DNA of 64,000 bases from JAPWJZ01 sp965279315. Its GTDB lineage: Bacteria > Pseudomonadota > Alphaproteobacteria > Micavibrionales > UBA2020. Both the position numbers and the translations under genes were made by a program. Positions 41,240-51,623 of this stretch are shown in pieces; position 1 is the stretch's first letter; the number at the start of each line of letters is the position of its first letter. The notes under the pieces are model-generated. The model worked only from the letters and a program-made list of their open reading frames with translations, was not told the origin of the DNA and did no database searches. The stretch spans positions 558,001 through 622,000 of the forward strand of contig OZ257145.1 in assembly GCA_965279315.1 (NCBI GenBank). Direction: 5' to 3'.

Positions 41240-42109
41240 TCACCCCTTCTTCAGCACCTTAAAAATCGCCGATGAATCCAGCTCCCCATCGCCGTTTTTG
41301 ATGACCGCATCAAGGTTGAGCGTGGCAAGTGTCGCCGCCGGCAGCGCGACGCCGGCTTTGGCCGCCGTATCCATCACGATGCCCATATCCTTGCGGTGCA
41401 GATGCGCCTTGAAGCCGGGGGCGTAGTTGTTGGTCAGCATGCGGTTGCCGTGAATATCAAGCACCTTGGATGCCGCAAAACCGCCCAGCAGCGCCTCGCG
41501 CACCTTCGCGCCATCGACGCCGCATTTTTCGGCGAGCAGCATGGCTTCCGCCACTGCTTCGATGCTGACCGCGATCACGATCTGGTTGCAGGCCTTCGCC
41601 ACCTGCCCCGCGCCGTGGTCGCCGACATGCACGATGTTCTTGCCCATTTTTTCGAAATAGGGTTTCACGCGCGCGAACACATCCGATTTGCCGCCGCACA
41701 TGACCGACAGCGTCCCCGCAATCGCGCCCGTTTCCCCGCCCGATACCGGCGCATCCAGCATCGCGACATTTTTCGCGGCCAGTTTCGCAGCAAATTCGCG
41801 CGTCGCGTCGGGGGAAATCGTCGACATATCGACGACGACCGAACCAGCTTTCGCACCCTCGATAATCCCGCCCGCGCCGAAAATCACATGCTCGACATCC
41901 GGCGTGTCGGAGACGCAGGTGAAGATGATGTCGGCGTTTTCGGCCACCTCTTTCGGGCTGGCGCAGACCATCGCGCCGTCTGCCTTCAAAGCGTCACCGC
42001 GCGCCGTCGTGCGGTTATAAACCGCCACGTCAAAACCTGCACGCCGCAAGTTGAGGGCCATCGGCAGGCCCATGATGCCAAGGCCGACGAAACCGAGTTT
42101 TTCTGACAT
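41240..42109 (-). CDS. 3-hydroxyisobutyrate dehydrogenase-family oxidoreductase
   Basis: A 289-residue NAD(P)-dependent beta-hydroxyacid dehydrogenase. The Rossmann motif is GFVGLGIMGLPMALNLRRAGF; the substrate motif is DAPVSGGETGAIAGTLSVMCG; and the catalytic Lys is in GAGQVAKACNQIV. The C-terminal helix end carries KDMGIVMDTA. It fits the GarR/3-HIBADH group (tartronate semialdehyde or 3-hydroxyisobutyrate). AGGAG before the ATG at 42109 decides the start. It is convergent with folB. Confidence 0.92.
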   Translation of the reverse strand: MSEKLGFVGLGIMGLPMALNLRRAGFDVAVYNRTTARGDALKADGAMVCASPKEVAENADIIFTCVSDTPDVEHVIFGAGGIIEGAKAGSVVVDMSTISPDATREFAAKLAAKNVAMLDAPVSGGETGAIAGTLSVMCGGKSDVFARVKPYFEKMGKNIVHVGDHGAGQVAKACNQIVIAVSIEAVAEAMLLAEKCGVDGAKVREALLGGFAASKVLDIHGNRMLTNNYAPGFKAHLHRKDMGIVMDTAAKAGVALPAATLATLNLDAVIKNGDGELDSSAIFKVLKKG

Positions 42110-42201
42110 GATTATTCTCCTGCTATGGTAGTGCATCATACGCAAGATATCATTTACATCAAGTATTGAGGCTCGTATTCTGAATCTAACTCGGAGCATT
42201 A

Positions 42202-42873
42202 ATGCTTTATTTTATTACTTTTATATTTCTAGTGATTCCTAACGGCGAAGCTTATGCCATAAGAATTAGGCCTTGCGTAGACACACCCTCTGTAATTAAC
42301 GCATGCGTTATCCTTTTCCTAATTGGTACGATAGTTCCGTTAACCACCAAGCTTTTGTTGATTCATAAAATCAATCGTAAAATTAAAAACGATTTACTGA
42401 TATTGATTGCGCTGAACGCTCTTATTTATCCAGTCACGCTTTGGCTGGCCTACGTAACATGGACTAAAATAAATACCTACTTGGCGTGGGTGCGAAGCCC
42501 GTCATTTATACTGGAGTCGCCCGACGAATTCTCGAAGAGGTGGCAGCAAGCCCTGCTCTACACCTTAGCTTTCTCATCAACACTGCTCGCGGAAGCGTTT
42601 CTTTACAGGAATTTTTTTAAAGTTGGCAAATATCTCAGTCGCCCCTTTTTAACGATAGTATCTTGTATAACCGCAGGCTGGCTCGCGGGATTTGCATACT
42701 TCTCAGGGAATCGGCCGCATCTTGGCGCAATATTCTATCGTCCTTGCAATGGTGGGGCATCTTGGTCTGAGGGTTGTATAGAGCAACTCGCAATTATCGG
42801 AACGCCGATCGCAATAATTCTCTGGCTACGATACATGATTGCGAAATATAAAAAGGACATCAAAAAGTCTTAA
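42202..42873 (+). CDS. AT-rich multi-pass membrane protein
   Basis: A 223-residue protein with five or six hydrophobic helices, for example near residues 1-18, 33-52, 64-86, 115-132, 145-165 and 195-212. A short basic loop follows the second (HKINRKIKNDL). The base composition is much lower in GC than the surrounding genes. GGAG stands six bases before the ATG, and the stop overlaps addA's convergent end. No family recognised. It probably came by transfer. Confidence 0.65.
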   Translation: MLYFITFIFLVIPNGEAYAIRIRPCVDTPSVINACVILFLIGTIVPLTTKLLLIHKINRKIKNDLLILIALNALIYPVTLWLAYVTWTKINTYLAWVRSPSFILESPDEFSKRWQQALLYTLAFSSTLLAEAFLYRNFFKVGKYLSRPFLTIVSCITAGWLAGFAYFSGNRPHLGAIFYRPCNGGASWSEGCIEQLAIIGTPIAIILWLRYMIAKYKKDIKKS

Positions 42874-45800
42874 ATTTTCGGCCCTTTGATATCCGCCTTC
42901 TTGTACGGCTTCAGGCCCATTTTATCAAGCGCGCCGTCGAGGGTTTTGGCGTCGAGCGGCACGAGTTTTGCGCTGCGGGTGTAGAGCAGCGCGGCCTTGA
43001 TTTCCTTGTCGGGGTAAATCTGCTGCAGGGCCAAACGATACGCGGCCATCTGCATCACGTATTTTTCCGACACATCAGTGGCGTTTTTCGGCGGCTTCAC
43101 GCTGTTCTTGAAATCGATGACGATGACCTGTTTATCGTCCACGACAAGGCGGTCGATCTGGCCGGACATCATCTGTTTCTGGCCGTCCTTGTCGAACAAT
43201 CCGGTCAATGATACTTCCGCGCGCGAATTGGGGCCGAACAGAGCGCCGAATTCGGGGTCGTTCAGGATCTTCATCACTTCTTTGGCGGCGGCGTCCTGAT
43301 CCTTCGCGGTCAGCCCATGCACGGGCTTGCCGAGATATTTGCGCGCGGCGGCGTCGCGTTCCTCCACCGGCAATGCGGGCAGGAATTCGAACAGTTCATG
43401 CACCACGGTGCCAAGGCGGCGGTGATAGGTTTCGCGCTCCGCCTCCAGCGGCGACGGTGCGGCGTAATCGTCGTTGCTAGCCTTGTATTCCGACGGGCGG
43501 AATTTTTTCACGGGCGCATCCGCCGTTTTCGGCGCATGGCGCGCCCAGATGGGAATGCCGACCGGCTTCGCCTTACCCAGCGGTTTCAAGCCGTCGGGCT
43601 GCGGCTTCGCCGTCTGCTTCACGCCGAAACGCAGGATGGTCTGGCCGTCATCCAATGCCGCCGCGCCATCAACGGCGGCGGGTACGGGTGCTGCGGCTTT
43701 GTCGAATTCGGGCGCAACCGATTTGTTGTCATTCGCGGCGGGGATCACAGGCTTGATCACCTGCACATCGTCTTTCAGGTTCTGCGCGATGCCCTTGCGG
43801 ATCAGCGAATACCAGCTTTTTTCTGAATCGCGTTCGGAATTCTGGTGGCCATAAACATACAGGCGGTCGGCGGCGCGCGTCATGGCAACATACATCAACC
43901 GGCGGAATTCGCGGTCGCGTTCCAGCTCGGCCTTGGCGCGTTCATGCGCGAAATTCTTGCTTTCAAGGTCCGATCTCGGCACCCAGAGCGGTACATCGCG
44001 TTCATCATCCGGCCACAGGAAGCGCGGGCGGGCGCGGTTGTTGTCTTCGGGCAGGCCTGTCGTATCGGGCATAATGACGATCGGCGATTCCAGCCCCTTC
44101 GCGCCATGCACGGTCATGATATGCACGCGCGGGGATTCGGGGTTCAGGTTGATCTCGCGCTTCACCTCCGCCTCGCCGGCATCGAGCCATGCCAAAAATC
44201 CCTGCAGTGTCGGCGTGTGGATTTTTTCGTATTTCTCCACCGCGTTCAGGAATTCAACCAGCGGGTCTTCGGCCTCGAATCCCAAACGGCCGAACATCGC
44301 GTTCAGGCCGGATTTCGCATTGCCGGGCGCAGGGTTCATGAGGATGGAGGAATAGAATTCATAGGGGCGCTCGGTGTTCAGCCTGCCCTGCAAACCGGAC
44401 AGGTATTCGAACACTTCTCGGTACGGTTTCGCCGCCGCGTCGCGGCCCTTGCTGCGTTTTTCCAGGGCTTCCCACAGCGTGCCGGGCCGGTTGATGGCTA
44501 GGTCTTCCAGCTGCTGGTCATTCAACCCCAGCAGCGGCGATTTCAGCAACGCCGCCAGTTTATAATCGTCCTTCGGGAACAGCAGCACTTCGCCCAGCGC
44601 GACCAGATCCATCACCGCGATCTGTTCGCGCAACGACATCCGATCCGCACCGGCAACAGGAATGTCGCGTTTTTTTAAGGCGCGCACCATTTCATCGACA
44701 AAGCCGGAGCGCCGGCGCACGAGGATAAGGATATCGGCGGGGTTGATCGGGCGCTTGCGCGATTCAAGTTCTTCGCCGCTGTCGAGCCAGCCCTTGATCT
44801 GGTCGGCGATCTTGTCGGCCATCTGGGCGGAGGTGTCGTTGCCCGGTTCCATCTGCAGCGGCAGCGACCACGGCTTGGCCGGTTCCTGTTCGGTCGGGCG
44901 CAAAATCGGGTGCACCTCCACCACGCCCGCCTGCCCTTTGCGGAACGGCGTGTGGTGGACCTGTTTTTGATCATCATCGCCCTTGAAGAACAAACCGTCC
45001 GATGCTTCGGGGTTCGCGAAGACGGCATCGACGGCCTGCGTCACGGCGGGGGACGAGCGGAACGCAATCTCCATATCCACTTCGCGCCACTTGCCGCCCG
45101 ATTGTTTCACGAGGTCGGCAAAAATCTTTTTGTTGGTCGCGAATTCTTTCGGTTCCGCCCGCTGGAAACTGAAGATCGACTGTTTTTCGTCGCCGACGAC
45201 GAAAATGGTGTTGTCTTTCGATTGCGTGCGCGCCAGGTTGGTGAAGAATTCGCGCGCGATGGAGGTCACCAAATTCCACTGGTCGGGGTTGGTGTCCTGC
45301 GCTTCATCGACAAGGATATGCTTGATGTTGCCGGGCAGTTTTTGCAAGACCCAGCCCGCCGCATCCGTCTTGTTCATCATCTGGTTCGCGTGGTGCACAA
45401 GGTCGTCGTAATCGAGCAGGTTGAGGCTGCGTTTTTTCTCGGTGTATTTTTCCAGTATCGCGCCGGTCAGGCGCAGGATGGATTCCGTGCCGCGCGCGAC
45501 GTTCATGCTGGCGATATCCTCGATGCCCTGCATCAGGCGCGCCGCTTCGCGCTCCATTGCGTCCTGCGCCGCCGACGTGCCCTTGGTCGTCAGGCGCTTG
45601 CGCATGTCTTTTTCTTTTGTCAGGAAAACGCTGACATAATCATAGAACAGCTCGTTGCGCTGTTCGGGGTGCAGGATCCACGCCTTGATCATCTTGGCTT
45701 TTTCAAGGTCGCCCGCCGTGCCGCCCGCAAGGATATCCGCCGCATCCTTCAGCGCCTTGATATCGGGCGGATTGCCGCCGAGCCCCAAACCGGAATTCAG

Positions 45801-46556
45801 CTGCTGCATCATGATGGAGGTATCAAGCCCCTTGGGCGCTTTCAGGTGCGTGTAGACAGCATCAATCGTTTCTTCCACGCCGCCATGTTTTTCCAGCGTC
45901 GCAAACAACTGCCCGCGGCGATAGGTGAGTTCGCCGACGAGGGCGGAGAAATCGTCTTCCGACACTTCCGGCGTGATGAGGTTGACGGCGCGGGCGAGTG
46001 CGGTGTTGGGGTCGCGCTGGATCTGGCGCAGCACATCGGCCTGCGCCTCGCGCAGCATTTCCGACGATGTCTGTTCATCCATCACATCGAAATAGGGCGG
46101 GATGCCGGATTCGATGGGGAAACGGCGGAGCAGTGATTGCGAAAACGAATGGATCGTCTGGATGCGCATCCCGCCATAGGCATCGAGGAATTCGGCGAAC
46201 ATCTGGCGCGCGCGTGTCACTTGCGCCTCTTCCGGCTTGCGGCCCGTCAGCTTGGTCAGCTTTTCGACCAGCACCGCCTCGTCGCAGGTCGCCCAGTTGC
46301 TGAGTTCATCGCGGATGCGGTTCGTCATCACCGATGCCGCCGCGCGGGTGAAGGTGATCGCCAAAATCTGGTCGGGTTTTGCACCGTTCAGCATCAATCT
46401 TAATGTGCGATCCGTCAGGACTTTCGTCTTGCCCGTGCCGGCGGAGGCGGAAACCCAGACGCTGGCCGTGGGGTCGGATGCCTGGCGCTGCACGACGTTC
46501 GGGTCGGGACGGCGGCGGTTATCGGCGTCTTTCTTGCTCTGCGGGGTTGCCATCAT
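42870..46556 (-). CDS. addA: Double-strand break repair helicase-nuclease AddA
   Basis: A 1228-residue subunit of the AddAB/RecBCD-like complex that resects double-strand ends and loads RecA. N-terminal UvrD helicase: Walker A SASAGTGKTKVL near residue 38, LLDYDDLVHHANQM, Walker B ILVDEAQDTNPDQW, motif III GDEKQSIFSFQRA, motif V VHIMTVHGAKGLESP. The C-terminal RecB-type nuclease carries GQIDRLVVDDKQVIVIDFKN, with the D...D-x-K core. Its ATG (46556) overlaps the addB stop, and an adjacent ATG exists at 46553. Confidence 0.97.
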   Translation of the reverse strand: MMATPQSKKDADNRRRPDPNVVQRQASDPTASVWVSASAGTGKTKVLTDRTLRLMLNGAKPDQILAITFTRAAASVMTNRIRDELSNWATCDEAVLVEKLTKLTGRKPEEAQVTRARQMFAEFLDAYGGMRIQTIHSFSQSLLRRFPIESGIPPYFDVMDEQTSSEMLREAQADVLRQIQRDPNTALARAVNLITPEVSEDDFSALVGELTYRRGQLFATLEKHGGVEETIDAVYTHLKAPKGLDTSIMMQQLNSGLGLGGNPPDIKALKDAADILAGGTAGDLEKAKMIKAWILHPEQRNELFYDYVSVFLTKEKDMRKRLTTKGTSAAQDAMEREAARLMQGIEDIASMNVARGTESILRLTGAILEKYTEKKRSLNLLDYDDLVHHANQMMNKTDAAGWVLQKLPGNIKHILVDEAQDTNPDQWNLVTSIAREFFTNLARTQSKDNTIFVVGDEKQSIFSFQRAEPKEFATNKKIFADLVKQSGGKWREVDMEIAFRSSPAVTQAVDAVFANPEASDGLFFKGDDDQKQVHHTPFRKGQAGVVEVHPILRPTEQEPAKPWSLPLQMEPGNDTSAQMADKIADQIKGWLDSGEELESRKRPINPADILILVRRRSGFVDEMVRALKKRDIPVAGADRMSLREQIAVMDLVALGEVLLFPKDDYKLAALLKSPLLGLNDQQLEDLAINRPGTLWEALEKRSKGRDAAAKPYREVFEYLSGLQGRLNTERPYEFYSSILMNPAPGNAKSGLNAMFGRLGFEAEDPLVEFLNAVEKYEKIHTPTLQGFLAWLDAGEAEVKREINLNPESPRVHIMTVHGAKGLESPIVIMPDTTGLPEDNNRARPRFLWPDDERDVPLWVPRSDLESKNFAHERAKAELERDREFRRLMYVAMTRAADRLYVYGHQNSERDSEKSWYSLIRKGIAQNLKDDVQVIKPVIPAANDNKSVAPEFDKAAAPVPAAVDGAAALDDGQTILRFGVKQTAKPQPDGLKPLGKAKPVGIPIWARHAPKTADAPVKKFRPSEYKASNDDYAAPSPLEAERETYHRRLGTVVHELFEFLPALPVEERDAAARKYLGKPVHGLTAKDQDAAAKEVMKILNDPEFGALFGPNSRAEVSLTGLFDKDGQKQMMSGQIDRLVVDDKQVIVIDFKNSVKPPKNATDVSEKYVMQMAAYRLALQQIYPDKEIKAALLYTRSAKLVPLDAKTLDGALDKMGLKPYKKADIKGPKI

Positions 46557-49500
46557 TTGCCTCCCTTGCCGGCGGCGGGGGAACGGCGCGTGGTGGTTTT
46601 CTTGGTGTTTTTCTGTGCGCCCTGCTGCTTCACGGTCGACCATTCGCCGACGCGGGACAGGTGTTCGTAATTGTTATAGCGCGGCGCGAATTCGGGGCGC
46701 GGGGTGGCAAGGTACGGCGTTTCTTTTTTGTTGAAGGCCTTCACAAGGTCGCCGACGCCTTTTTCGGCTTCGTCCATCAACTGCTTCACGTCGCCGCGCA
46801 CGATGGTTACATCGGCGGCGGGGCGGCCGCCCGACAGTTTCCAGTATTGCAGGTCGCCCACCTCGGTCGCATCGATGCCCTCGAAGCCGCCGGAATAGGC
46901 GATCAGCGCCTCCAGCGTCAACTGCGGCGACATGCCAAGCGCGACGTTTTTCTGCGTGGGGATGCCGCCGGTTTTATAGTCAATAATAACAGCCTGACCG
47001 TCTTCGTTGCGGTCGACGCGGTCGGCGATGGCGGTCAGGGTAAAGATTTCGCCGTCGCCCATGTCGATGTTCAGCTTGCCCTGCACTTCGGTGCCGAGGT
47101 TTTTGGTCATCTCGCGGCGTTCGGCCTCGAATTTCACAAACCATTTCGCGATACGCTGGAAACGCGGCATCCAGAAGGACTGCACATAGGGATTGTTCAT
47201 GCGCGTCTTGAACGCGTCTTCGCCCATCCTGATCAGCTCGTCATAGGCGTTGTCGGGCAGCTTGTCGGGGAATTTTTTCATGAAGGCGTCGAGCGCATCA
47301 TGCGTGAACGTGCCGCGCTCCGATACGCTGGGGTTCGCATCCAGCGGGTCGCGCGGGCGGATTTTCAAAATGTATTTCGCATAGACGGTGTAGGGGTCGC
47401 GCATCAGCGATTCAACCGCCGTGACGGGCAGTTTTTTCGGGCGCGCCGAAACAGGCGGCGTGGGTGCTGGCGGCGCAACCGGCGTCACATCGGGCGGCGT
47501 ATGCATCGCCTGGTTGATTTCCAGCAGCTGGTTCTTGCCGTTCAGGTCGTCCTTCAGCCCTGCGCCCTTCAGCACCATCATCAGGCGCGTGAGGAACGGC
47601 GAGGATACGGTGGGCGCATCGCCGGAGCGCATGGAACGCGACAGCAGCACATCGGGGCTCGCGATCATCTGCGTGAACTGGTGCGCGCTTCGGCCAATGG
47701 ATTCTTCCGCGGGCGGCAGGCCCATCGCCTTCACCATGTCGGGCGACAGCCACGGGTTGACATCGGGGCGCGCGGGCCAGCTTTCATCATTCAGGCCGCC
47801 CATGATGACGATATCGGCCTTGATCAGTTTCGCCTGTTCGGGCGTGACGATGCGCAAAACGGGGTGCGGCGACATCGCGGGCTGGAAACTGACCGCGCGC
47901 ATCAAACCCTGCAGCACGTCCACATAACCGGCGCCGGTCACGGGCGGGATGTGTTTCGCCGCTTCGCGCAGCTGCGTCATGAACTGCGCAGATTTGCGGC
48001 CGTCATCGCCGCGCCACAATTTTTCCGCGCCGGTTTCCTTGTCGGTCTTCGCCATCGCCTCGGCAAAGCGGATATGCTCGTCGAGGAAATCGGCAAAGGG
48101 CAGCGGGGTGTCGGTGTCCATCTTCTCGAAGAAGGTTTTGCCCGCAACCTGCAGACGGTCGGCGAATTCGATCAGCGATTTTTTCTCGGCCTCCAGCACC
48201 TCCGCAGCGCGGTAACCGGGGGAATCTTTCGGGCGGCGCGCTGCGCGGTTGAACGCGGCGGTCAGCGTATCCTTCAGCCCTTCCGCGCCGGCACCCGGGC
48301 GCGGGCCGTGCAGCGCCATGTCTTCCAGCTGCGACACTTTTTGCGCGAAGGCATTGCGTGCTTCCCCGTTCGCGGCCAGCGGATGCTTCAGCGCCTCCAG
48401 CAGCGGCACGGGCGACCATTCTTCGGATGCCATGTTGGCGGTCGCCAGCAGGAATATGCCGGCCTGGCTTTCCGCCAGCGATTTGCCTGCACTGTCTTCA
48501 ACTTCCACTTTCCAGTAGCGGAGTTTCGCGGAAACGCGGCGCGCCAGCGAGCGGTCACCCGTCACCAGCATCGCGGTCTTGCCGGGGGTTTCCAGCGTCT
48601 CGCGCATCTTGAGCGCGATGACCGAGGCCTCTTCCTGCGGGCTGCCTGCGGTGATCAAATCCATGCCGTGCAGCGCTTTCGGGTCGATCTCGCGCGCGCT
48701 TTCGTCGTCATTGGCGGCTTTTTTGCGGCCCTGCTTGCGTGCCTTCAATCCTGCCCAGCCTTCGGTGGTGCCCGACGGGCGCATGGCCTCGCGGAGCAAT
48801 TTGCGGCGGCCATTGTTCACGCGGGCGGCGGCGTTGGCGGCGCGCACGGTGGTCTTGGGCAGGTCGGCATCCCAGCCCTGCACATCCTTCAGTTCCGCGC
48901 CCAATTCGCTCAAGAGTTTCTTGAACATGAATTGCGGGTGGACGGGCGTCAAAACTTCCCAGCTTTTCGCATCGGTCAGCACATCGACGCCGGGCAGCAC
49001 CACCGCGCCCTGCGGCATGGCGGCGACCGCCTGCAGCATCGAGACCACGGCGGGCGAGGTGTCGGTGAAGCCCGCCGCGATCATGGGTTTCGAGGGCGGG
49101 TTATTGCGCCAGTGCAGCGCCTGGATTTCCAGCAGCGCGTTGCGGTGTTCTTCGGGATCGACCATGCCCAGCTGTTCCAGCTTCGCCGGCCATGTTTCGG
49201 TGATGATCTTCAGGAATTCGGCGGTCTGCGACCATTGCGCGCGGAATTCCTTGGGCGCGAGTTTCTCGACATTTTTCAGCTCGATGTCGTTGCGCTGCAA
49301 TTCATCGAGGAACGAACCCAGCTCGCCGCCCAGCTTGATCGCCTTTTGCACGGAGCTGGCCATGCCGGGGATTTTCAGGATTTCTTCGGCCAGCAGCAAC
49401 TGGCGGTGCAGGCGCGGCACGGCGGGCGGGATGTCCATCAGCGCCTGCGACAGCACAGGGTTGCCGGAAACTTTCAGGCCGAGGTCGTCGCGGTCCACAT

Positions 49501-49759
49501 CGCCCGGCGCATCGATGCGCGGCATGATGCCGGGCTTGCCGTCCAGCTGTTCCATGAAGGCCTGCCGCAGCAGGTCGCGCGTGTCGCGGTCGGGGACAAG
49601 GACGGTGTAATCTGAAAGTTTCAGCGGGTCATTGCCGACCTGCTTCAAAATCCCGCGCGCGAGGTCTTCCAGAAAAGGGCGATCAGGCGTGATCGTGAAC
49701 ACGCGGGGCGTGTTGACGCTGGGGGCGGATGGCGGAGCTGCGGACGTATCCTGAGCCAC
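46553..49759 (-). CDS. addB: Double-strand break repair protein AddB
   Basis: A 1068-residue partner of AddA. The N-terminal inactivated helicase-like region begins FTITPDRPFLEDLARGI and contains TVLVPDRDTRDLLRQAFM and PGVDVL. The C-terminal nuclease holds TLTAIADRVDRNEDGQAVIIDYKTG, with the D-x-K core. The helicase motifs are degenerate as in the family. It starts with GTG (49759). The addB-addA order and overlap are typical of alphaproteobacteria. Confidence 0.95.
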   Translation of the reverse strand: MAQDTSAAPPSAPSVNTPRVFTITPDRPFLEDLARGILKQVGNDPLKLSDYTVLVPDRDTRDLLRQAFMEQLDGKPGIMPRIDAPGDVDRDDLGLKVSGNPVLSQALMDIPPAVPRLHRQLLLAEEILKIPGMASSVQKAIKLGGELGSFLDELQRNDIELKNVEKLAPKEFRAQWSQTAEFLKIITETWPAKLEQLGMVDPEEHRNALLEIQALHWRNNPPSKPMIAAGFTDTSPAVVSMLQAVAAMPQGAVVLPGVDVLTDAKSWEVLTPVHPQFMFKKLLSELGAELKDVQGWDADLPKTTVRAANAAARVNNGRRKLLREAMRPSGTTEGWAGLKARKQGRKKAANDDESAREIDPKALHGMDLITAGSPQEEASVIALKMRETLETPGKTAMLVTGDRSLARRVSAKLRYWKVEVEDSAGKSLAESQAGIFLLATANMASEEWSPVPLLEALKHPLAANGEARNAFAQKVSQLEDMALHGPRPGAGAEGLKDTLTAAFNRAARRPKDSPGYRAAEVLEAEKKSLIEFADRLQVAGKTFFEKMDTDTPLPFADFLDEHIRFAEAMAKTDKETGAEKLWRGDDGRKSAQFMTQLREAAKHIPPVTGAGYVDVLQGLMRAVSFQPAMSPHPVLRIVTPEQAKLIKADIVIMGGLNDESWPARPDVNPWLSPDMVKAMGLPPAEESIGRSAHQFTQMIASPDVLLSRSMRSGDAPTVSSPFLTRLMMVLKGAGLKDDLNGKNQLLEINQAMHTPPDVTPVAPPAPTPPVSARPKKLPVTAVESLMRDPYTVYAKYILKIRPRDPLDANPSVSERGTFTHDALDAFMKKFPDKLPDNAYDELIRMGEDAFKTRMNNPYVQSFWMPRFQRIAKWFVKFEAERREMTKNLGTEVQGKLNIDMGDGEIFTLTAIADRVDRNEDGQAVIIDYKTGGIPTQKNVALGMSPQLTLEALIAYSGGFEGIDATEVGDLQYWKLSGGRPAADVTIVRGDVKQLMDEAEKGVGDLVKAFNKKETPYLATPRPEFAPRYNNYEHLSRVGEWSTVKQQGAQKNTKKTTTRRSPAAGKGGK

Positions 49760-49961
49760 TGTTTACCCTTGAACCTGACGTTATATATTGCAGGTCACGA
49801 GCCTACCCCCTTTATGTATAAAGTCAATATCAAGAATCTCCCGCGCCCCCTCGCTTTGCTGCGCCGCAAATAGACATAATCAGGTGTTTTTACAGGCTAT
49901 GGCGGGAGACAGGCGGGTTTTGCTATAGATGCGGTTACACCTCCAACCCGGAAGACAAACC

Positions 49962-50513
49962 ATGCCCGCACTCAGCTTCCTTTGGGAACGCAAAGATACC
50001 CCCGGCCTTGATGCCTGCCGCCTTGAACTGTCATCCGCCGGTGCGCGGTTGCGGGGCAATGCGGTGTTCCTGCATGAAGGCCTGCCCGCCGCACTGAATT
50101 ACGATGTCACGATGGACACCGACGGCGCGACGCAATCGGCCACCATCGAAGGGTTTATTGGTGATGATGCGGTGAGCCACAGCATACGGCGCGCGGCGTC
50201 GGGCTGGATGCATAACGGCAAGCCGGTGCCGAGCTGCCGCGGGCTCGACAGCCTCGACCTCAGCTTTACCCCCGCCACGAATTTCTGCCAGTTCCACGCG
50301 CTGAAATCGGCGGGGAATGACACGGTGGAAATCACGTCGGCATGGTTTGATTTGTCGACGCAGAGCATGAAGCCCCTGCCCCAGAATTTCACCCGCATCG
50401 GCGAGACAAGTTTTCAATACCAGGCGCCCAGCCAGGGGTACGCGGATGTGCTGGAATTCGATACCGGCGGCATGATCGCGCGCTATCCGGGCTTGTGGGA
50501 CAGGGCGGCGTAG
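49962..50513 (+). CDS. Putative glycolipid-binding protein (DUF1089-like)
   Basis: A 183-residue protein fitting the beta-barrel DUF1089 family. It begins LSFLWERKDTPGLDACRLEL, then GNAVFLHEGLPAALNYDVTMD, and continues with GWMHNGKPVPSCRGLDSLDLSF, TPATNFCQFHAL and FQYQAPSQGYADVLEFD, ending in YPGLWDR. The start at 49962 has GGAAG before it. The fold binds lipid-like ligands in known relatives; the role here is unknown. It follows the addB start in the opposite direction. Confidence 0.72.
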   Translation: MPALSFLWERKDTPGLDACRLELSSAGARLRGNAVFLHEGLPAALNYDVTMDTDGATQSATIEGFIGDDAVSHSIRRAASGWMHNGKPVPSCRGLDSLDLSFTPATNFCQFHALKSAGNDTVEITSAWFDLSTQSMKPLPQNFTRIGETSFQYQAPSQGYADVLEFDTGGMIARYPGLWDRAA

Positions 50514-50520
50514 CAACTCC

Positions 50521-50546
50521 GTAACCCCGGCGAAGGCCGGGGTTAC
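50521..50546. terminator. GC-rich hairpin after DUF1089 gene
   Basis: GTAACCCCGGC and GCCGGGGTTAC form a perfect 11-bp stem with the tetraloop GAAG. There is no T-run, so termination is likely but not certain. It lies between convergent genes. Confidence 0.6.
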
Positions 50547-50574
50547 AGCATAAAATAATGTACGAGACAGTGAT

Positions 50575-51489
50575 TTATGATTTAGCAGGCGTCTTCAAAA
50601 CCGCAGGTTTCTTCACGCCCTCCATCGGCCTTGGGCTGCCGCCCAGTTTCTGCAGCTGCGCGAATGCGGCATCCAGCGCCTCGGCATCGTAATCCTTGAA
50701 TTTATGGCTGGTCAGCGCGACGCCCTGCTGGCCGAGCACGCTTTCCGTCACGCGGCGGCTTTCGAAATTAAACACGAGTTTCAGCGTGTCGCCATCGCCG
50801 AGGTTTTTCTTTTCCACCAGCGTCTGCGCATCCGGCGCGGAATATTCGCGGCCTGACCCTGATGTTTGCTCCGCGCGCTCCGTCTCCGCAACCGGCGCGG
50901 CGTTTTTCTCCGCCTTCACGCCGCGCACCACTTCCTGCGCCAGCGCCTGTTCCTTGTTGATGCGCGCCAGAAACGCGAAATTGCCGTGGTTCGGCGGCAG
51001 GGGCAGCGCGTCCAGCGCTTTCTGGCTGACCGTCACCGTGCCGTTCGCGCGCGTCACTTGCGTTTCATCAAGGTCATAGACAAATCGCGTGGGGAAACTG
51101 TCAAGGAAGCCCTCCGCCGCCAGCCGTGCCTTTGATTCATCCGTCACGTTCAGGACGGCCTTGGTGAAACGCTTGTCCTTGGTATCGAAACTGACCGCGT
51201 ATTCAACCTGCGTCACGGTCAGGCGGCTGGGCTTGCCGTTCTCGCCGATCAAAATCTGGAACGCATCGGCCTGCACAAAGGGCTGGCCGTCGCGCACCTG
51301 CACGGATGAATCATCGGCAAAGGCGAAAACCGTTTCATTGGGGCGGAAGCCCTTTTCGCGCGGCAGCGCGGCGTACACATCAAGCGGCGGCCGCGGCTCG
51401 CCGCCTTCATACCGCAGCGCATATTCGCGCGTATTATTGGCATCCATCAGGTAGCGATAGCCGTTAAAATCCGCGTTGTTATCCGCCAT
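50575..51489 (-). CDS. Hypothetical protein
   Basis: A 304-residue soluble protein with alternating beta-rich segments (LTVTQVEYAVSFDTKDKRFTK, FVYDLDETQVTRANGTVTV) and a flexible Glu/Ala-rich stretch near residue 200-215. A second half (LKLVFNFESRRVTESVLG) may be a repeat of the first. There is no signal peptide, Cys or membrane helix. I do not recognise the family. It is convergent with the DUF1089 gene. Confidence 0.6.
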   Translation of the reverse strand: MADNNADFNGYRYLMDANNTREYALRYEGGEPRPPLDVYAALPREKGFRPNETVFAFADDSSVQVRDGQPFVQADAFQILIGENGKPSRLTVTQVEYAVSFDTKDKRFTKAVLNVTDESKARLAAEGFLDSFPTRFVYDLDETQVTRANGTVTVSQKALDALPLPPNHGNFAFLARINKEQALAQEVVRGVKAEKNAAPVAETERAEQTSGSGREYSAPDAQTLVEKKNLGDGDTLKLVFNFESRRVTESVLGQQGVALTSHKFKDYDAEALDAAFAQLQKLGGSPRPMEGVKKPAVLKTPAKS

Positions 51490-51623
51490 GAAAGAATCCC
51501 CGCCCGATTAAAATTGCCCCGAATTGAATGCAACAAGGATACAGGGGATCAGTAGTTATGTCAAATATTATTCGCCGCCGACGGGGGTCTTAATGCCGAA
51601 TTTAAATCATATTTATCAATATG

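Noticed and set aside
46379..49615. A 1078-codon open frame on the plus strand opposite addB
   Set aside because: It mirrors the addB coding frame and has no family motif. AddB is certain by its nuclease motif and overlap with addA.
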